From Bathymodiolus brooksi (lineage: Eukaryota > Mollusca > Bivalvia > Mytilida > Modiolidae): DNA of 64,000 bases. The translations under genes were made by a program, and so were the position numbers. The stretch is taken from the NCBI GenBank assembly GCA_963680875.1, contig OY804589.1, forward strand, positions 18,248,413 through 18,312,412, written 5' to 3'. Positions within the stretch are counted from its first letter, which is position 1. Every line of letters starts with the position of its first letter. The notes beneath the pieces are model-generated. The model worked only from the letters and a program-made list of their open reading frames with translations, was not told where the DNA came from and searched no databases. Of the stretch, positions 13,800-27,274 are shown one piece after another.

Positions 13800-16700
13800 A
13801 GTAGTTAAAGCTCTAACCTGACCTGGGAGTTCTAGTAGTTAAAGCTATTACCTGACCTGGGAGTTCTAGTTGTTAAAGCTCTTACCTGACCTGGGAGTTC
13901 TAGTAGTTAAAGCTCTTACCTGACCTGGGAGTTCTAGTAGTTAAATCTCTTACCTGACCTGGGAGTTCAAGTAGTTAAAGCTCTTACCTGACCAGGGAGT
14001 TCTAGTAGTTAAAGTTCTTACCTGACCTGGGAGTTCTAGTAGTTAAAGCTCTTACCTGACCTGGGAGGTCTAGTAGTTAAAGCTTTTATCCGACCTGGGA
14101 GTTCTAGTAGTTAAAGCTCTTACCCGACCTGGAGTTCTAGTAGTTAAAGCTCTTACCTGACCTCGGAGGTCTAGTAGTTAAAGCTCTTATCCGACCTGGG
14201 AGTTCTAGAAGTTAAAGCTCTTACCCGACCCGGAGTTGTAGTAGTTAAAGCTCTTACCTGAACTGGGAGTTCTATTAGTTAAATCTCTTACCTGACCTGG
14301 GAGTTCTAGTAGTTAAAGCTCTTATCCGACTTGGGAGTTCTAGTAGTTAAAGCTCTTATCTGACCTGGGAGTTCTAGTAGTTAAAGGTCTTACCTGACCT
14401 GGGATTTCTAGTAGTTAAAGGTCTTACCTGACCTGGGAGTTCTAGTAGTTAAAGCTCTTACCTGACCTGGGAGTTCTAGTAATTAAAGCTCTTACCTGAC
14501 CTGGGAGTTCTAGTAGTTATAGCTCTTATCTGACCTGGGAGTTCTAGTAGTTAAAGGTCTTACCTGACCTGGGAGTTCTAGTAGTTAAAGGTCTTACCTG
14601 ACCTGGGAGTTCTAGTAGTTAAAGCTCTTACCTGACCTGGGAGTTCTAGTAGTTAAAGCTCTTATCTAACCTGGGAGTTCTAGTAGTTAAAGCTCTTACC
14701 TGACCTGGGAGTTCTAGTAGTTAAAGCTCTTACCTTACCTGGGAGTTCTAGTAGTTAAAGCTCTTACCTGACCTGGGAGTTCTAGTAGTTAAAGCTCTTA
14801 CCCGACCTGGGAGTTCTAGTAGTTAAAGTTCTTACCTGACCTGGGAGTTCTAGTAGTTAAAGCTCTTACCTGAAGTGGGAGTTCTAGTAGTTAAAGCTCT
14901 TACCTGACCTGGGAGTTCTAGAAGATAAAGCTCTTACTCGACCTGGGAGTTCTAGTAGTTAAAGCTCTTACCTGACCTGGGAGTTCTAGTAATTAAAGCT
15001 CTTACCTGACCTGGGAGTTCTAGTAGTTAAAGCTCTAACCTGACCTGGGAGTTCTAGTAGTTAAAGCTCTTACCTGACCTGTGAGTTCTAGTTGCTAAAG
15101 CTCTTACCTGACCTGGGAGTTCTAATAGTTAAAGCTCTTACCTGACCAGGGAGTTCTAGTAGTTAAAGTTCTTACCTGACCTGGGAGTTCCAGTAGTTAA
15201 AGCTCTTACCTGACCTGGGAGGTCTAGTAGTTAAAGCTTTTATCCGACCTGGGAGTTCTAGTAGTTAAAGCTCTTACCCGACCTGGAGTTCTAGTAGTTA
15301 AAGCTCTTACCTGACCTGGGAGGTCTAGTAGTTAAAGCTCTTATCCGACCTGGGAGTTCTAGAAGTTAAAGCTCTTACCCGACCCGGAGTTGTAGTAGTT
15401 AAAGCTCTTACCTGAACTGGGAGTTCTATTAGTTAAATCTCTTACCTGACCTGGGAGTTCTAGTAGTTAAAGCTCTTATCCGACTTGGGAGTTCTAGTAG
15501 TTAAAGCTCTTACCTGACCTGGGAGTTCTAGTAGTTAAAGCGCTTACCTGACCTGGGAGTTCTAGTAGTTAAAGCTCTTACCTGACCTGGGAGTTCTAGT
15601 AATTAAAGCTCTTACCTGACCTGGGAGTTCTAGTAGTTATAGCTCTTATCTGACCTGGGAGTTCTAGTAGTTAAAGGTCTTACCTGACCTGGGAGTTCTA
15701 GTAGTTAAAGGTCTTACCTGACCTGGGAGTTCTAGTAGTTAAAGCTCTTACCTGACCTGGGAGTTCTAGTAGTTAAAGCTCTTATCTGACCTGGGAGTTC
15801 TAGTAGTTAAAGCTCTTACCTGACCTGGGAGTTCTAGTAGTTAAAGCTCTTACCTTACCTGGGAGTTCTAGTAGTTAAAGCTCTTACCTGACCTGGGAGT
15901 TCTAGTAGTTAAAGCTCTTACCCGACCTGGGAGTTCTAGTAGTTAAAGTTCTTACCTGACCTGGGAGTTCTAGTAGTTAAAGCTCTTACCTGAAGTGGGA
16001 GTTCTAGTAGTTAAAGCTCTTACCTGACCTGGGAGTTCTAGAAGATAAAGCTCTTACTCGACCTGGGAGTTCTAGTAGTTAAAGCTCTTACCTGACCTGG
16101 GAGTTCTAGTAATTAAAGCTCTTACCTGACCTGGGAGTTCTAGTAGTTAAAGCTCTAACCTGAACTGGGAGTTCTAGTAGTTAAAGCTCTTACCTGACCT
16201 GTGAGTTCTAGTTGCTAAAGCTCTTACTTGACCTGGGAGTTCTAATAGTTAAAGCTCTTACCTGACCTGGGAGTTCTAGTAGTTAAATCTCTTACCTGAC
16301 TTGGGAGTTCTAGTAGTTAAAGCTCTTACCTGACCAGGGAGTTCTAGTAGTTAAAGTTCTTACCTGACCTGGGAGTTCTAGTAGTCAAAGCTCTTACCTG
16401 ACCTGGGAGGTCTAGTAGTTAAAGCTCTTACCCGACCTGGAGTTCTAGTAGTTAAAGCTCTTACCTGACCTGTGAGGTCTAGTAGTTAAAGCTCTTACCC
16501 GACCTGGGAGTTCTAGTAGTTAAAGCTCTTACCCGACCCGGAGTTGTAGTAGTTAAAGCTCTTACCTGAACTGGGAATTCTATTAGTTAAAGATCTTACC
16601 TGACCTGGGAGTTCTAGTAGTTAAAGCTCTTATCCGACTTGTGAGTTCTAGTAGTTAAAGCTCTTACCTGACCTGGGAGTTCTAGTAGTTAAAGCTATTA

Positions 16701-19520
16701 CCTGACCTGGGAGTTCTAGTTGTTAAAGCTCTTACCTGACCTGGGAGTTCTAGTAGTTAAAGCTCTTACCTGACCTGGGAGTTCTAGTAGTTAAATCTCT
16801 TACCTGACCTGGGAGTTCAAGTAGTTAAAGCTCTTACCTGACCAGGGAGTTCTAGTAGTTAAAGTTCTTACCTGACCTGGGAGTTCTAGTAGTTAAAGCT
16901 CTTACCTGACCTGGGAGGTCTAGTAGTTAAAGCTTTTATCCGACCTGGGAGTTCTAGTAGTTAAAGCTCTTACCCGACCTGGAGTTCTAGTAGTTAAAGC
17001 TCTTACCTGACCTCGGAGGTCTAGTAGTTAAAGCTCTTATCCGACCTGGGAGTTCTAGAAGTTAAAGCTCTTACCCGACCTGGGAGTTGTAGTAGTTAAA
17101 GCTCTTACCTGAACTGGGAGTTCTATTAGTTAAATCTCTTACCTGACCTGGGAGTTCTAGTAGTTAAAGCTCTTATCCGACTTGGGAGTTCTAGTAGTTA
17201 AAGCTCTTATCTGACCTGGGAGTTCTAGTAGTTAAAGGTCTTACCTGACCTGGGATTTCTAGTAGTTAAAGGTCTTACCTGACCTGGGAGTTCTAGTAGT
17301 TAAAGCTCTTACCTGACCTGGGAGTTCTAGTAATTAAAGCTCTTACCTGACCTGGGAGTTCTAGTAGTTATAGCTCTTATCTGACCTGGGAGTTCTAGTA
17401 GTTAAAGGTCTTACCTGACCTGGGAGTTCTAGTAGTTAAAGGTCTTACCTGACCTGGGAGTTCTAGTAGTTAAAGCTCTTACCTGACCTGGGAGTTCTAG
17501 TAGTTAAAGCTCTTATCTAACCTGGGAGTTCTAGTAGTTAAAGCTCTTACCTGACCTGGGAGTTCTAGTAGTTAAAGCTCTTACCTTACCTGGGAGTTCT
17601 AGTAGTTAAAGCTCTTACCTGACCTGGGAGTTCTAGTAGTTAAAGCTCTTACCCGACCTGGGAGTTCTAGTAGTTAAAGTTCTTACCTGACCTGGGAGTT
17701 CTAGTAGTTAAAGCTCTTACCTGAAGTGGGAGTTCTAGTAGTTAAAGCTCTTACCTGACCTGGGAGTTCTAGAAGATAAAGCTCTTACTCGACCTGGGAG
17801 TTCTAGTAGTTAAAGCTCTTACCTGACCTGGGAGTTCTAGTAATTAAAGCTCTTACCTGACCTGGGAGTTCTAGTAGTTAAAGCTCTAACCTGACCTGGG
17901 AGTTCTAGTAGTTAAAGCTCTTACCTGACCTGTGAGTTCTAGTTGCTAAAGCTCTTACCTGACCTGGGAGTTCTAATAGTTAAAGCTCTTACCTGACCAG
18001 GGAGTTCTAGTAGTTAAAGTTCTTACCTGACCTGGGAGTTCCAGTAGTTAAAGCTCTTACCTGACCTGGGAGGTCTAGTAGTTAAAGCTTTTATCCGACC
18101 TGGGAGTTCTAGTAGTTAAAGCTCTTACCCGACCTGGAGTTCTAGTAGTTAAAGCTCTTACCTGACCTGGGAGGTCAAGTAGTTAAAGCTCTTATCCGAC
18201 CTGGGAGTTCTAGAAGTTAAAGCTCTTACCCGACCCGGAGTTGTAGTAGTTAAAGATCTTACCTGAACTGGGAGTTCTATTAGTTAAATCTCTTACCTGA
18301 CCTGGGAGTTCTACTAGTTAAAGCTCTTATCCGACTTGGGAGTTCTAGTAGTTAAAGCTCTTACCTGACCTGGGAGTTCTAGTAGTTAAAGCGCTTACCT
18401 GACCTGGGAGTTCTAGTAGTTAAAGCTCTTACCTGACCTGGGAGTTCTAGTAATTAAAGCTCTTACCTGACCTGGGAGTTCTAGTAGTTATAGCTCTTAT
18501 CTGACCTGGGAGTTCTAGTAGTTAAAGGTCTTACCTGACCTGGGAGTTCTAGTAGTTAAAGGTCTTACCTGACCTGGGAGTTCTAGTAGTTAAAGCTCTT
18601 ACCTGACCTGGGAGTTCTAGTAGTTAAAGCTCTTATCTGACCTGGGAGTTCTAGTAGTTAAAGCTCTTACCTGACCTGGGAGTTCTAGTAGTTAAAGCTC
18701 TTACCTTACCTGGGAGTTCTAGTAGTTAAAGCTCTTACCTGACCTGGGAGTTCTAGTAGTTAAAGCTCTTACCCGACCTGGGAGTTCTAGTAGTTAAAGT
18801 TCTTACCTGACCTGGGAGTTCTAGTAGTTAAAGCTCTTACCTGAAGTGGGAGTTCTAGTAGTTAAAGCTCTTACCTGACCTGGGAGTTCTAGAAGATAAA
18901 GCTCTTACTCGACCTGGGAGTTCTAGTAGTTAAAGCTCTTACCTGACCTGGGAGTTCTAGTAATTAAAGCTCTTACCTGACCTGGGAGTTCTAGTAGTTA
19001 AAGCTCTAACCTGACCTGGGAGTTCTAGTAGTTAAAGCTCTTACCTGACCTGTGAGTTCTAGTTGCTAAAGCTCTTACTTGACCTGGGAGTTCTAATAGT
19101 TAAAGCTCTTACCTGACCTGGGAGTTCTAGTAGTTAAATCTCTTACCTGACTTGGGAGTTCTAGTAGTTAAAGCTCTTACCTGACCAGGGAGTTCTAGTA
19201 GTTAAAGTTCTTACCTGACCTGGGAGTTCTAGTAGTCAAAGCTCTTACCTGACCTGGGAGGTCTAGTAGTTAAAGCTCTTACCCGACCTGGAGTTCTAGT
19301 AGTTAAAGCTCTTACCTGACCTGTGAGGTCTAGTAGTTAAAGCTCTTACCCGACCTGGGAGTTCTAGTAGTTAAAGCTCTTACCCGACCCGGAGTTGTAG
19401 TAGTTAAAGCTCTTACCTGAACTGGGAATTCTATTAGTTAAAGATCTTACCTGACCTGGGAGTTCTAGTAGTTAAAGCTCTTATCCGACTTGTGAGTTCT
19501 AGTAGTTAAAGCTCTTACCT
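13800..19520. repeat. ~2.85-kb tandem duplication inside the satellite
   Basis: The stretch from about 13.8 to 16.67 kb is repeated immediately after itself up to about 19.52 kb. Shared markers include agctattacctgacc (13,831/16,681) and the tatccgacttgtgag unit, first at 16,631 and again near 19,481. The offset is 2,850 bp, a few bases short of 84 units because both copies contain several 33-bp units (cctggag and cccggag variants). Within each copy a ~1.12-kb sub-block marked by gttgctaaag also occurs twice. Confidence 0.8.
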
Positions 19521-22500
19521 GACCTGGGAGTTCTAGTAGTTAAAGCTCTTACCTGACCTGGGAGTTCTAGTAGTTAAAGCTCTTATCTGACCTGGGCGTT
19601 CTAGTAGTTAAATCTCTTACCTGACCTGGGAGTTCTAGTAGTTAAAGCTCTTACCTGACCCGGGAGTTCTAGTAGTTTAAGCTCTTACCTGACCTGGGAG
19701 TTCTAGTAGTTAAAGCTCTTACCTGACCTGGGAGTTCTAGTAGTTAAAGCTCTTACTCGACCTGGGAGTTCTAGTAGTTAAAGCTCTTACCTGACCTGGG
19801 AGTTCTAGTAATTAAAGCTCTTACCTGACCTGGGAGTTCTAGTAGTTAAAGCTCTAACCTGACCTGGGAGTTCTAGTAGTTAAAGCTATTACCTGACCTG
19901 GGAGTTCTAGTGTTAAAGCTCTTACCTGACCTGGGAGTTCTAGTAGTTAAAGCTCTTACCTGACCTGGGAGTTCTAGTAGTTAAATCTCTTACCTGACCT
20001 GGGAGTTCAAGTAGTTAAAGCTCTTACCTGACCAGGGAGTTCTAGTAGTTAAAGTTCTTACCTGACCTGGGAGTTCTAGTAGTTAAAGCTCTTACCTGAC
20101 CTGGGAGGTCTAGTAGTTAAAGCTTTTATCCGACCTGGGAGTTCTAGTAGTTAAAGCTCTTACCCGAACTGGAGTTCTAGTAGTTAAAGCTCTTACCTGA
20201 CCTGGGAGGTCTAGTAGTTAAAGCTCTTATCCGACCTGGGAGTTCTAGTAGTTAAAGCTCTTACCCGACCCGGAGTTGTAGTAGTTAAAGCTCTTACCTG
20301 AACTGGGAGTTCTATTAGTTAAATCTCTTACCTGACCTGGGAGTTCTAGTAGTTAAAGCTCTTATCTGACTTGGGAGTTCTAGTAGTTAAAGCTCTTACC
20401 TGACCTGGGAGTTCTAGTAGTTAAAGCGCTTACCTGACCTGGGAGTTCTAGTAGTTAAAGCTCTTACCTGACCTGGGAGTTCTAGTAATTAAAGCTCTTA
20501 CCTGACCTGGGAGTTCTAGTAGTTATAGCTCTTATCTGACCTGGGAGTTCTAGTAGTTAAAGGTCTTACCTGACCTGGGAGTTCTAGTAGTTAAAGGTCT
20601 TACCTGACCTGGGAGTTCTAGTAGTTAAAGCTCTTACCTGACCTGGGAGTTCTAGTAGTTAAAGCTCTTATCCGACCTGGGAGTTCTAGTAGTTAAAGCT
20701 CTTACCTGACATGGGAGTTCTAGTAGTTAAAGCTCTTACCTTACCTGGAAGTTCTAGTAGTTAAAGCTCTTACCTGACCTGGGAGTTCTAGTAGTTAAAG
20801 CTCTTACCCGACCTGGGAGTTCTAGTAGTTAAAGTTCTTACCTGAACTGGGAGTTCTTGTAGTTAAAGCTCTTACCTGAGCTGGGAGTTCTAGTAGTTAA
20901 AGCTCTTACCTGACCTGGAAGATCTAGTAGTTAAAGCTCTTACCTGACCTGGGAGTTCTAGTAATTAAAGGTCTTACCTGAACTGGTAGTTCTAGTAGTT
21001 AAAGCTCTTACCTGACCTGGGAGTTCTTGTAGTTAAAGCTCTTACCCGACCTCGGAGTCCTAGTAGTTAAAGCTCTTACCTGACCAGGAAGTTCTAGTAG
21101 TTAAACCTCTTATCTGACCTGGGAGTTATAGTAGTTAAAGGTCTTACCCGACCTGGAGTTCTAGTAGTTAAAGCTCTTAACTGAACTGGGAGTTCTAGTA
21201 GTTAAAGCTCTTACATGACCTGGGAGTTCTAGTAGTTAAAGCTCTGACCTGACCTGGGTGTTCTAGTAGTTAAAGCTCTTATCCGACTTGGGAGTTCTAG
21301 TAGTTAAAGCTCTTACCTGACCTGCGAGTTCTAGTAGTTAAAGCGCTTACCTGACCTTGGAGTTCTAGTAGTTAAAGCTCTTACCTGACCTGGGAGTTCT
21401 AGTAGTTAAAGCTCTTACCTGAAGTGGGAGTTCTAGTAGTTAAAGCTCTTACCTGACCTGGGAGTTCTAGTAGTTAAAGCTCTTATCTGACCTGGGAGTT
21501 CTAGTAATTAAAGCTCTTACCTGACCTGGGAGTTCTAGTAGTTAAAGCTCTTACCTGACCCGGGAGTTCTAGTAGTTTAAGCTCTTACCTGACTGGGGAG
21601 TTCAAGGAGTTAAAGCTCTTACCTGACCTGGGAGTTCTAGTAGTTAAAGCTCTTACTCGACCTGGGAGTTCTAGTAGTTAAAGCTCTTACCTGACCTGGG
21701 AGTTCTAGTAATTAAAGCTCTTACCTGACCTGGGAGTTCTAGTAGTTAAAGCTCTAACCTGACCTGGGCGTTCTAGTAGTTAAAGCTCTTACCTGACCTG
21801 GGAGTTCTAGTTGTGAAAGCTCTTACCTGATCTGGGAGTTCTAGTAGTTAAAGCTCTTACCTGACCTGGGAGTTCTAGTAGTGATAGCTCTTACCTGACC
21901 TGGGAGTTCTAGTAGTTAAAGCTCTTACCTGACCAGCGAGTTCTAGTAGTTAAAGTTCTTACCTGACCTGGGAGTTCTAGTAGTTAAAGCTCTTAACTGA
22001 CCTGGGAAGTCTAGTAGTTAAAGCTCTTATCCGACCTGGGAGTTCTAGTAGTTAAATCTCTTACCCGACCTGTAGTTCTAGTAGTTAAAGCTCTTACCTG
22101 ACCTGTGAGGTCTAGTAGTTAAAGCTCTTATCCGACCTGAGAGTTCTAGTAGTTAAAGCTCTTACCCGACCCGGAGTTGTAGTAGTTAAAGCTCTTACCT
22201 GAAGTGGGAGTTCTATTAGTTAAAGATCTTACCTGACCTGGGAGTTCTAGTAGTTAAAGCTCTTATCCGACTTGGGAGTTCTAGTAGTTAAAGCTCTTAC
22301 CTGACCTGGGAGTTCTAGTAGTTAAAGCGCTTACCTGACCTGGGAGTTCTAGTAGTTAAAGCTCTTACCCGACCTCGGAGTCCTAGTAGTTAAAGCTCTT
22401 ACCTGACCTGGAAGTTCTAGTAGTTAAACCTCTTATCTGACCTGGGAGTTATAGTAGTTAAAGGTCTTACCCGACCTGGAGTTCTAGTAGTTAAAGCTCT

Positions 22501-25500
22501 TACCTGACCTGGGAGTTCTAGTGGTTTAAGCTCTTTTCTGACCTTGGAATTCTAGTAGTTAAAGGTCTTACCTGACCTGGGAGTTCTAGTAGTTAAAGCT
22601 CTCACCTGACCTGGGAGTTCTAGTAGTTAAAGCTCTTACCTGACCTGGGAGTTCTAGTAGTTAAAGCTCTTACCTGACCTGGGAGTTCTAGTAGTTAAAG
22701 CTCTTACCTGATCTGGGAGTTCTAGTAGTTAAAGCTCTTACCCGACCTGTGAGTTCTAGTAGTTAAAGCTCTTACCTGACCTGGGAGTTCTAGTAGTTAA
22801 AGCTCTTACCTTACCTGGGAGTTCTAGTAGTTAAAGCTCTTACCTGACCTGGGAGTTCTAGTAATTAAAGCTCTTACCTGACCTGGGAGTTCTAGTAGTT
22901 ATAGCTCTTATCTGACCTGGGAGTTCTAGTAGTTATAGCTCTTATCTGACCTGGGAGTTCTAGTAGTTAAAGGTCTTACCTGACCTGGGAGTTCTAGTAG
23001 TTAAAGGTCTTACCTGACCTGGGAGTTCTAGTAGTTAAAGCTCTTACCTGACCTGGGAGTTCTAGTAGTTAAAGCTCTTATCCGACCTGGGAGTTCTAGT
23101 GGTTAAAGCTCTTACCTGACCTGGGAGTTCTAGTAGTTAAAGCTCTTACCTTACCTGGGAGTTCTAGTAGTTAAAGCTCTTACCTGACCTGGGTGTTCTA
23201 GTAGTTAAAGCTCTTACCCGACCTGGGAGTTCTAGTAGTTAAAGTTCTTACCTGAACTGGGAGTTCTTGTAGTTAAAGCTCTTACCTGACCTGGGAGTTC
23301 TAGTAGTTAAAGCTCTTACCTGACCTGGAAGATCTAGTAGTTAAAGCTCTTACCTGACCTGGGAGTTCTAGTAATTAAAGGTCTTACCTGACCTGGTAGT
23401 TCTAGTAGTTAAAGCTCTTACCTGACCTGGGAGTTCTTGTAGTTAAAGCTCTTACCCGACCTCGGAGTCCTAGTAGTTAAAGCTCTTACCTGACCTGGAA
23501 GTTTTAGTAGTTAAAGCTCTTACATGACCTGGGAGTTCTAGTAGTTAAAGCTCTGACCTGACCTGGGAGTTCTAGTAGTTAAAGCTCTTATCCGACTTGG
23601 GAGTTCTAGTAGTTAAAGCTCTTACCTGACCTGCGAGTTCTAGTAGTTAAAGCGCTTACCTGACCTTGGAGTTCTAGTAGTTAAAGCTCTTACCTGACCT
23701 GGGAGTTCTAGTAGTTAAAGCTCTTACCTGAAGTGGGAGTTCTAGTAGTTAAAGCTCTTACCTGACCTGGGAGTTCTAGTAGTTAAAGCTCTTATCTGAC
23801 CTGGGAGTTCTAGTAATTAAAGCTCTTACCTGACCTGGGAGTTCTAGTAGTTAAAGCTCTTACCTGACCCGGGAGTTCTAGTAGTTTAAGCTCTTACCTG
23901 ACCTGGGAGTTCAAGGAGTTAAAGCTCTTACCTGACCTGGGAGTTCTAGTAGCTAAAGCTCTTACTCGACCTGGGAGTTCTAGTAGTTAAAGGTCTTACC
24001 TGACCTGGGAGTTCTAGTAATTAAAGCTCTTACCTGACCTGGGAGTTCTAGTAGTTAAAGCTCTAACCTGACCTGGGCGTTCTAGTAGTTAAAGCTCTTA
24101 CCTGACCTGGGAGTTCTAGTTGTGAAAGCTCTTACCTGATCTGGGAGTTCTAGTAGTTAAAGCTCTTACCTGACCTGGGAGTTCTAGTAGTGATAGCTCT
24201 TACCTGACCTGGGAGTTCTAGTAGTTAAAGCTCTTACCTGACCAGCGAGTTCTAGTAGTTAAAGTTCTTACCTGACCTGGGAGTTCTAGTAGTTAAAGCT
24301 CTTAACTGACCTGGGAAGTCTAGTAGTTAAAGCTCTTATCCGACCTGGGAGTTCTAGTAGTTAAATCTCTTACCCGACCTGTAGTTCTAGTAGTTAAAGC
24401 TCTTACCTGACCTGTGAGGTCTAGTAGTTAAAGCTCTTATCCGACCTGGGAGTTCTAGTAGTTAAAGCTCTTACCCGACCCGGAGTTGTAGTAGTTAAAG
24501 TTCTTACCTGAACTGGGAGTTCTATTAGTTAAAGATCTTACCTGACCTGGGAGTTCTAGTAGTTAAAGCTCTTACCTGACCTGGGAGTTCTAGTAGTTAA
24601 AGCGCTTACCTGACCTGGGAGTTCTAGTAGTTAAAGCTCTTACCCGACCTCGGAGTCCTAGTAGTTAAAGCTCTTACCTGACCTGGAAGTTCTAGTAGTT
24701 AAACCTCTTATCTGACCTGGGAGTTATAGTAGTTAAAGGTCTTACCCGACCTGGAGTTCTAGTAGTTAAAGCTCTTACCTGAACTGGGAGTTCTAGTAGT
24801 TAAAGCTCTTACATGACCTGGGAGTTCTAGTAGTTAAAGCTCTGACCTGACCTGGGAGTTCTAGTAGTTAAAGCTCTTATCCGACTTGGGAGTTCTAGTA
24901 GTTAAAGCTCTTACCTGACCTGCGAGTTCTAGTAGTTAAAGCGCTTACCTGACCTTGGAATTCTAGTAGTTAAAGCTCTTACCTGACCTGGGAGTTCTAG
25001 TAATTAAAGCTCTTACCTGAAGTGGGAGTTCTAGTAGTTAAAGCTCTTACCTGACCTGGGAGTTCTAGTAGTTAAAGCTCTTATCTGACCTGGGAGTTCT
25101 AGTAATTAAAGCTCTTACCTGACCTGGGAGTTCTAGTAGTTAAAGCTCTTACCTGACCCGGGAGTTCTAGTAGTTTAAGCTCTTACCTGACCTGGGAGTT
25201 CAAGGAGTTAAAGCTCTTACCTGACCTGGGAGTTCTAGTAGTTAAAGCTCTTACTCGACCTGGGAGTTCTAGTGGTTAAAGGTCTTACCTGACCTGGGAG
25301 TTCTAGTAATTAAAGCTCTTACCTGACCTGGGAATTCTAGTAGTTAAAGCTCTAACCTGACCTGGGAGTTCTAGTAGTTAAAGCTCTTACCTGACCTGGG
25401 AGTTCTAGTTGTTAAAGCTCTTACCTGATCTGGGAGTTCTAGTAGTTAAAGCTCTTACCTGACCTGGGAGTTCTAGTAGTGATAGCTCTTACCTGACCTG

Positions 25501-27274
25501 GGAGTTCTAGTAGTTAAAGCTCTTACCTGACCAGCGAGTTCTAGTAGTTAAAGTTCTTACCTGACCTAGGAGTTCTAGTAGTTAAAGCTCTTAACTGACC
25601 TGGGAAGTCTAGTAGTTAAAGCTCTTATCCGACCTGGGAGTTCTAGTAGTTAAATCTCTTACCCGACCTGGAGTTCTAGTAGTTAAAGCTCTTACCTGAC
25701 CTGTGAGGTCTAGTAGTTAAAGCTCTTATCCGACCTGGGAGTTCTAGTAGTTAAAGCTCTTACCCGACCCGGAGTTGTAGTAGTTAAAGCTCTTACCTGA
25801 ACTGGGAGTTCTATTAGTTAAAGATCTTACCTGACCTGGGAGTTCTAGTAGTTAAAGCTCTTATCCGACTTGGGAGTTCTAGTAGTTAAAGCTCTTACCT
25901 GACCTGGGAGTTCTAGTAGTTAAAGCGCTTACCTGACCTGGGAGTTCTAGTAGTTAAAGCTCTTACCTGACTTGGGAGTTCTAGTAGTTAAAGCTCTTAC
26001 CCGACCTGGGAGTTCTAGTAGTTAAAGCTCTTACCTGAACTGGGAGTTCTAGTAGTTAAAGCTCTTACATGACCTGGGAGTTCTAGTAGTTAAAGCTCTT
26101 ACCTGACCTGGGAGTTCTAGTAGTTAAAGCTCTTACCTGACCCGGGAGTTCTAGTAGTTTAAGCTCTTACCTGACCTGGGAGTTCTAGTAGTTAAAGCTC
26201 TTACCTGACCTGGGAGTTCTAGTAGTTAAAGCTCTTACCCGACCTGGGAGTTCTAGTAGTTAAAGCTCTTACCTGACCTGGGAGTTCTAGTAATTAAAGC
26301 TCTTACCTGACCTGGGAGTTCTAGTAGTTAAAGCTCTAACCTGACCTGGGAGTTCTAATAGTTAAAGCTCTTACCTGACCTGGGAGTTCTAGTTGTTAAA
26401 GCTCTTACCTGACCTGGGAGTTCTAGTAGTTAAAGCTCTTACCTGACCTGGGAGTTCTAGTAGTTAAAGCTCTTACCTGACCTGGGAGTTCTAGTAGTTA
26501 AAGTTCTTACCTGACCTGGGAGTTCTAGTAGTTAAAGTTCTTACCTGACCTGGGAATTCTAGTAGTTAAAGCTCTTACCTGACCTGGGAGGTCTAGTAGT
26601 TAAAGCTCTTATCCGACCTGGGAGTTCTAGTAGTTAAAGCTCTTACCCGACCTGGAGTTCTAGTAGTTAAATCTCTTACCCGACCTGTGAGGTCTAGTAG
26701 TTAAAGCTGTTATCCGACCTGGGAGTTCTAGTAGTTAAAGCTCTTACCCGACCCGGAGTTGTAGTAGTTAAAGCTCTTACCTGAACTGGGAGTTCTATTA
26801 GTTATAGATCTTACCTGACCTGGGAGTTCTAGTAGTTAAAGCTCTTATCCGACTTGGGTGTTCTAGTAGTTAAAGCTCTTACCTGACCTGGGAGTTCTAG
26901 TAGTTAAAGCGCTTACCTGACCTGGGAGTTCTAGTAGTTAAAGCTCTTACCTGACCTGGGAGTTCTAGTAGTTAAAGCTCTTACCTGAAGTGGGAGTTCT
27001 AGTAGTTAAAGCTCTTACCCGACCTGGGAGTTCTAGGTGTTAAAGCTCTTACCTGAACTGGGAGTTCTAGTAGTTAAAGCTCTTACATGACCTGGGAGTT
27101 CTAGTAGGTAAAGCTCTTACCTGACCTGGGAGTTCTAGTAGTTAAAGCTCTTATCCGACTTGGGAGTTCTAGTAGTTAAAGCTCTTACCTGACCTGGGAG
27201 TTCTAGTAGTTAAAGCGCTTACCTTACCTGGGAGTTCTAGTAGTTAAAGCTCTTACCTGACCTGGGAGTTCTAG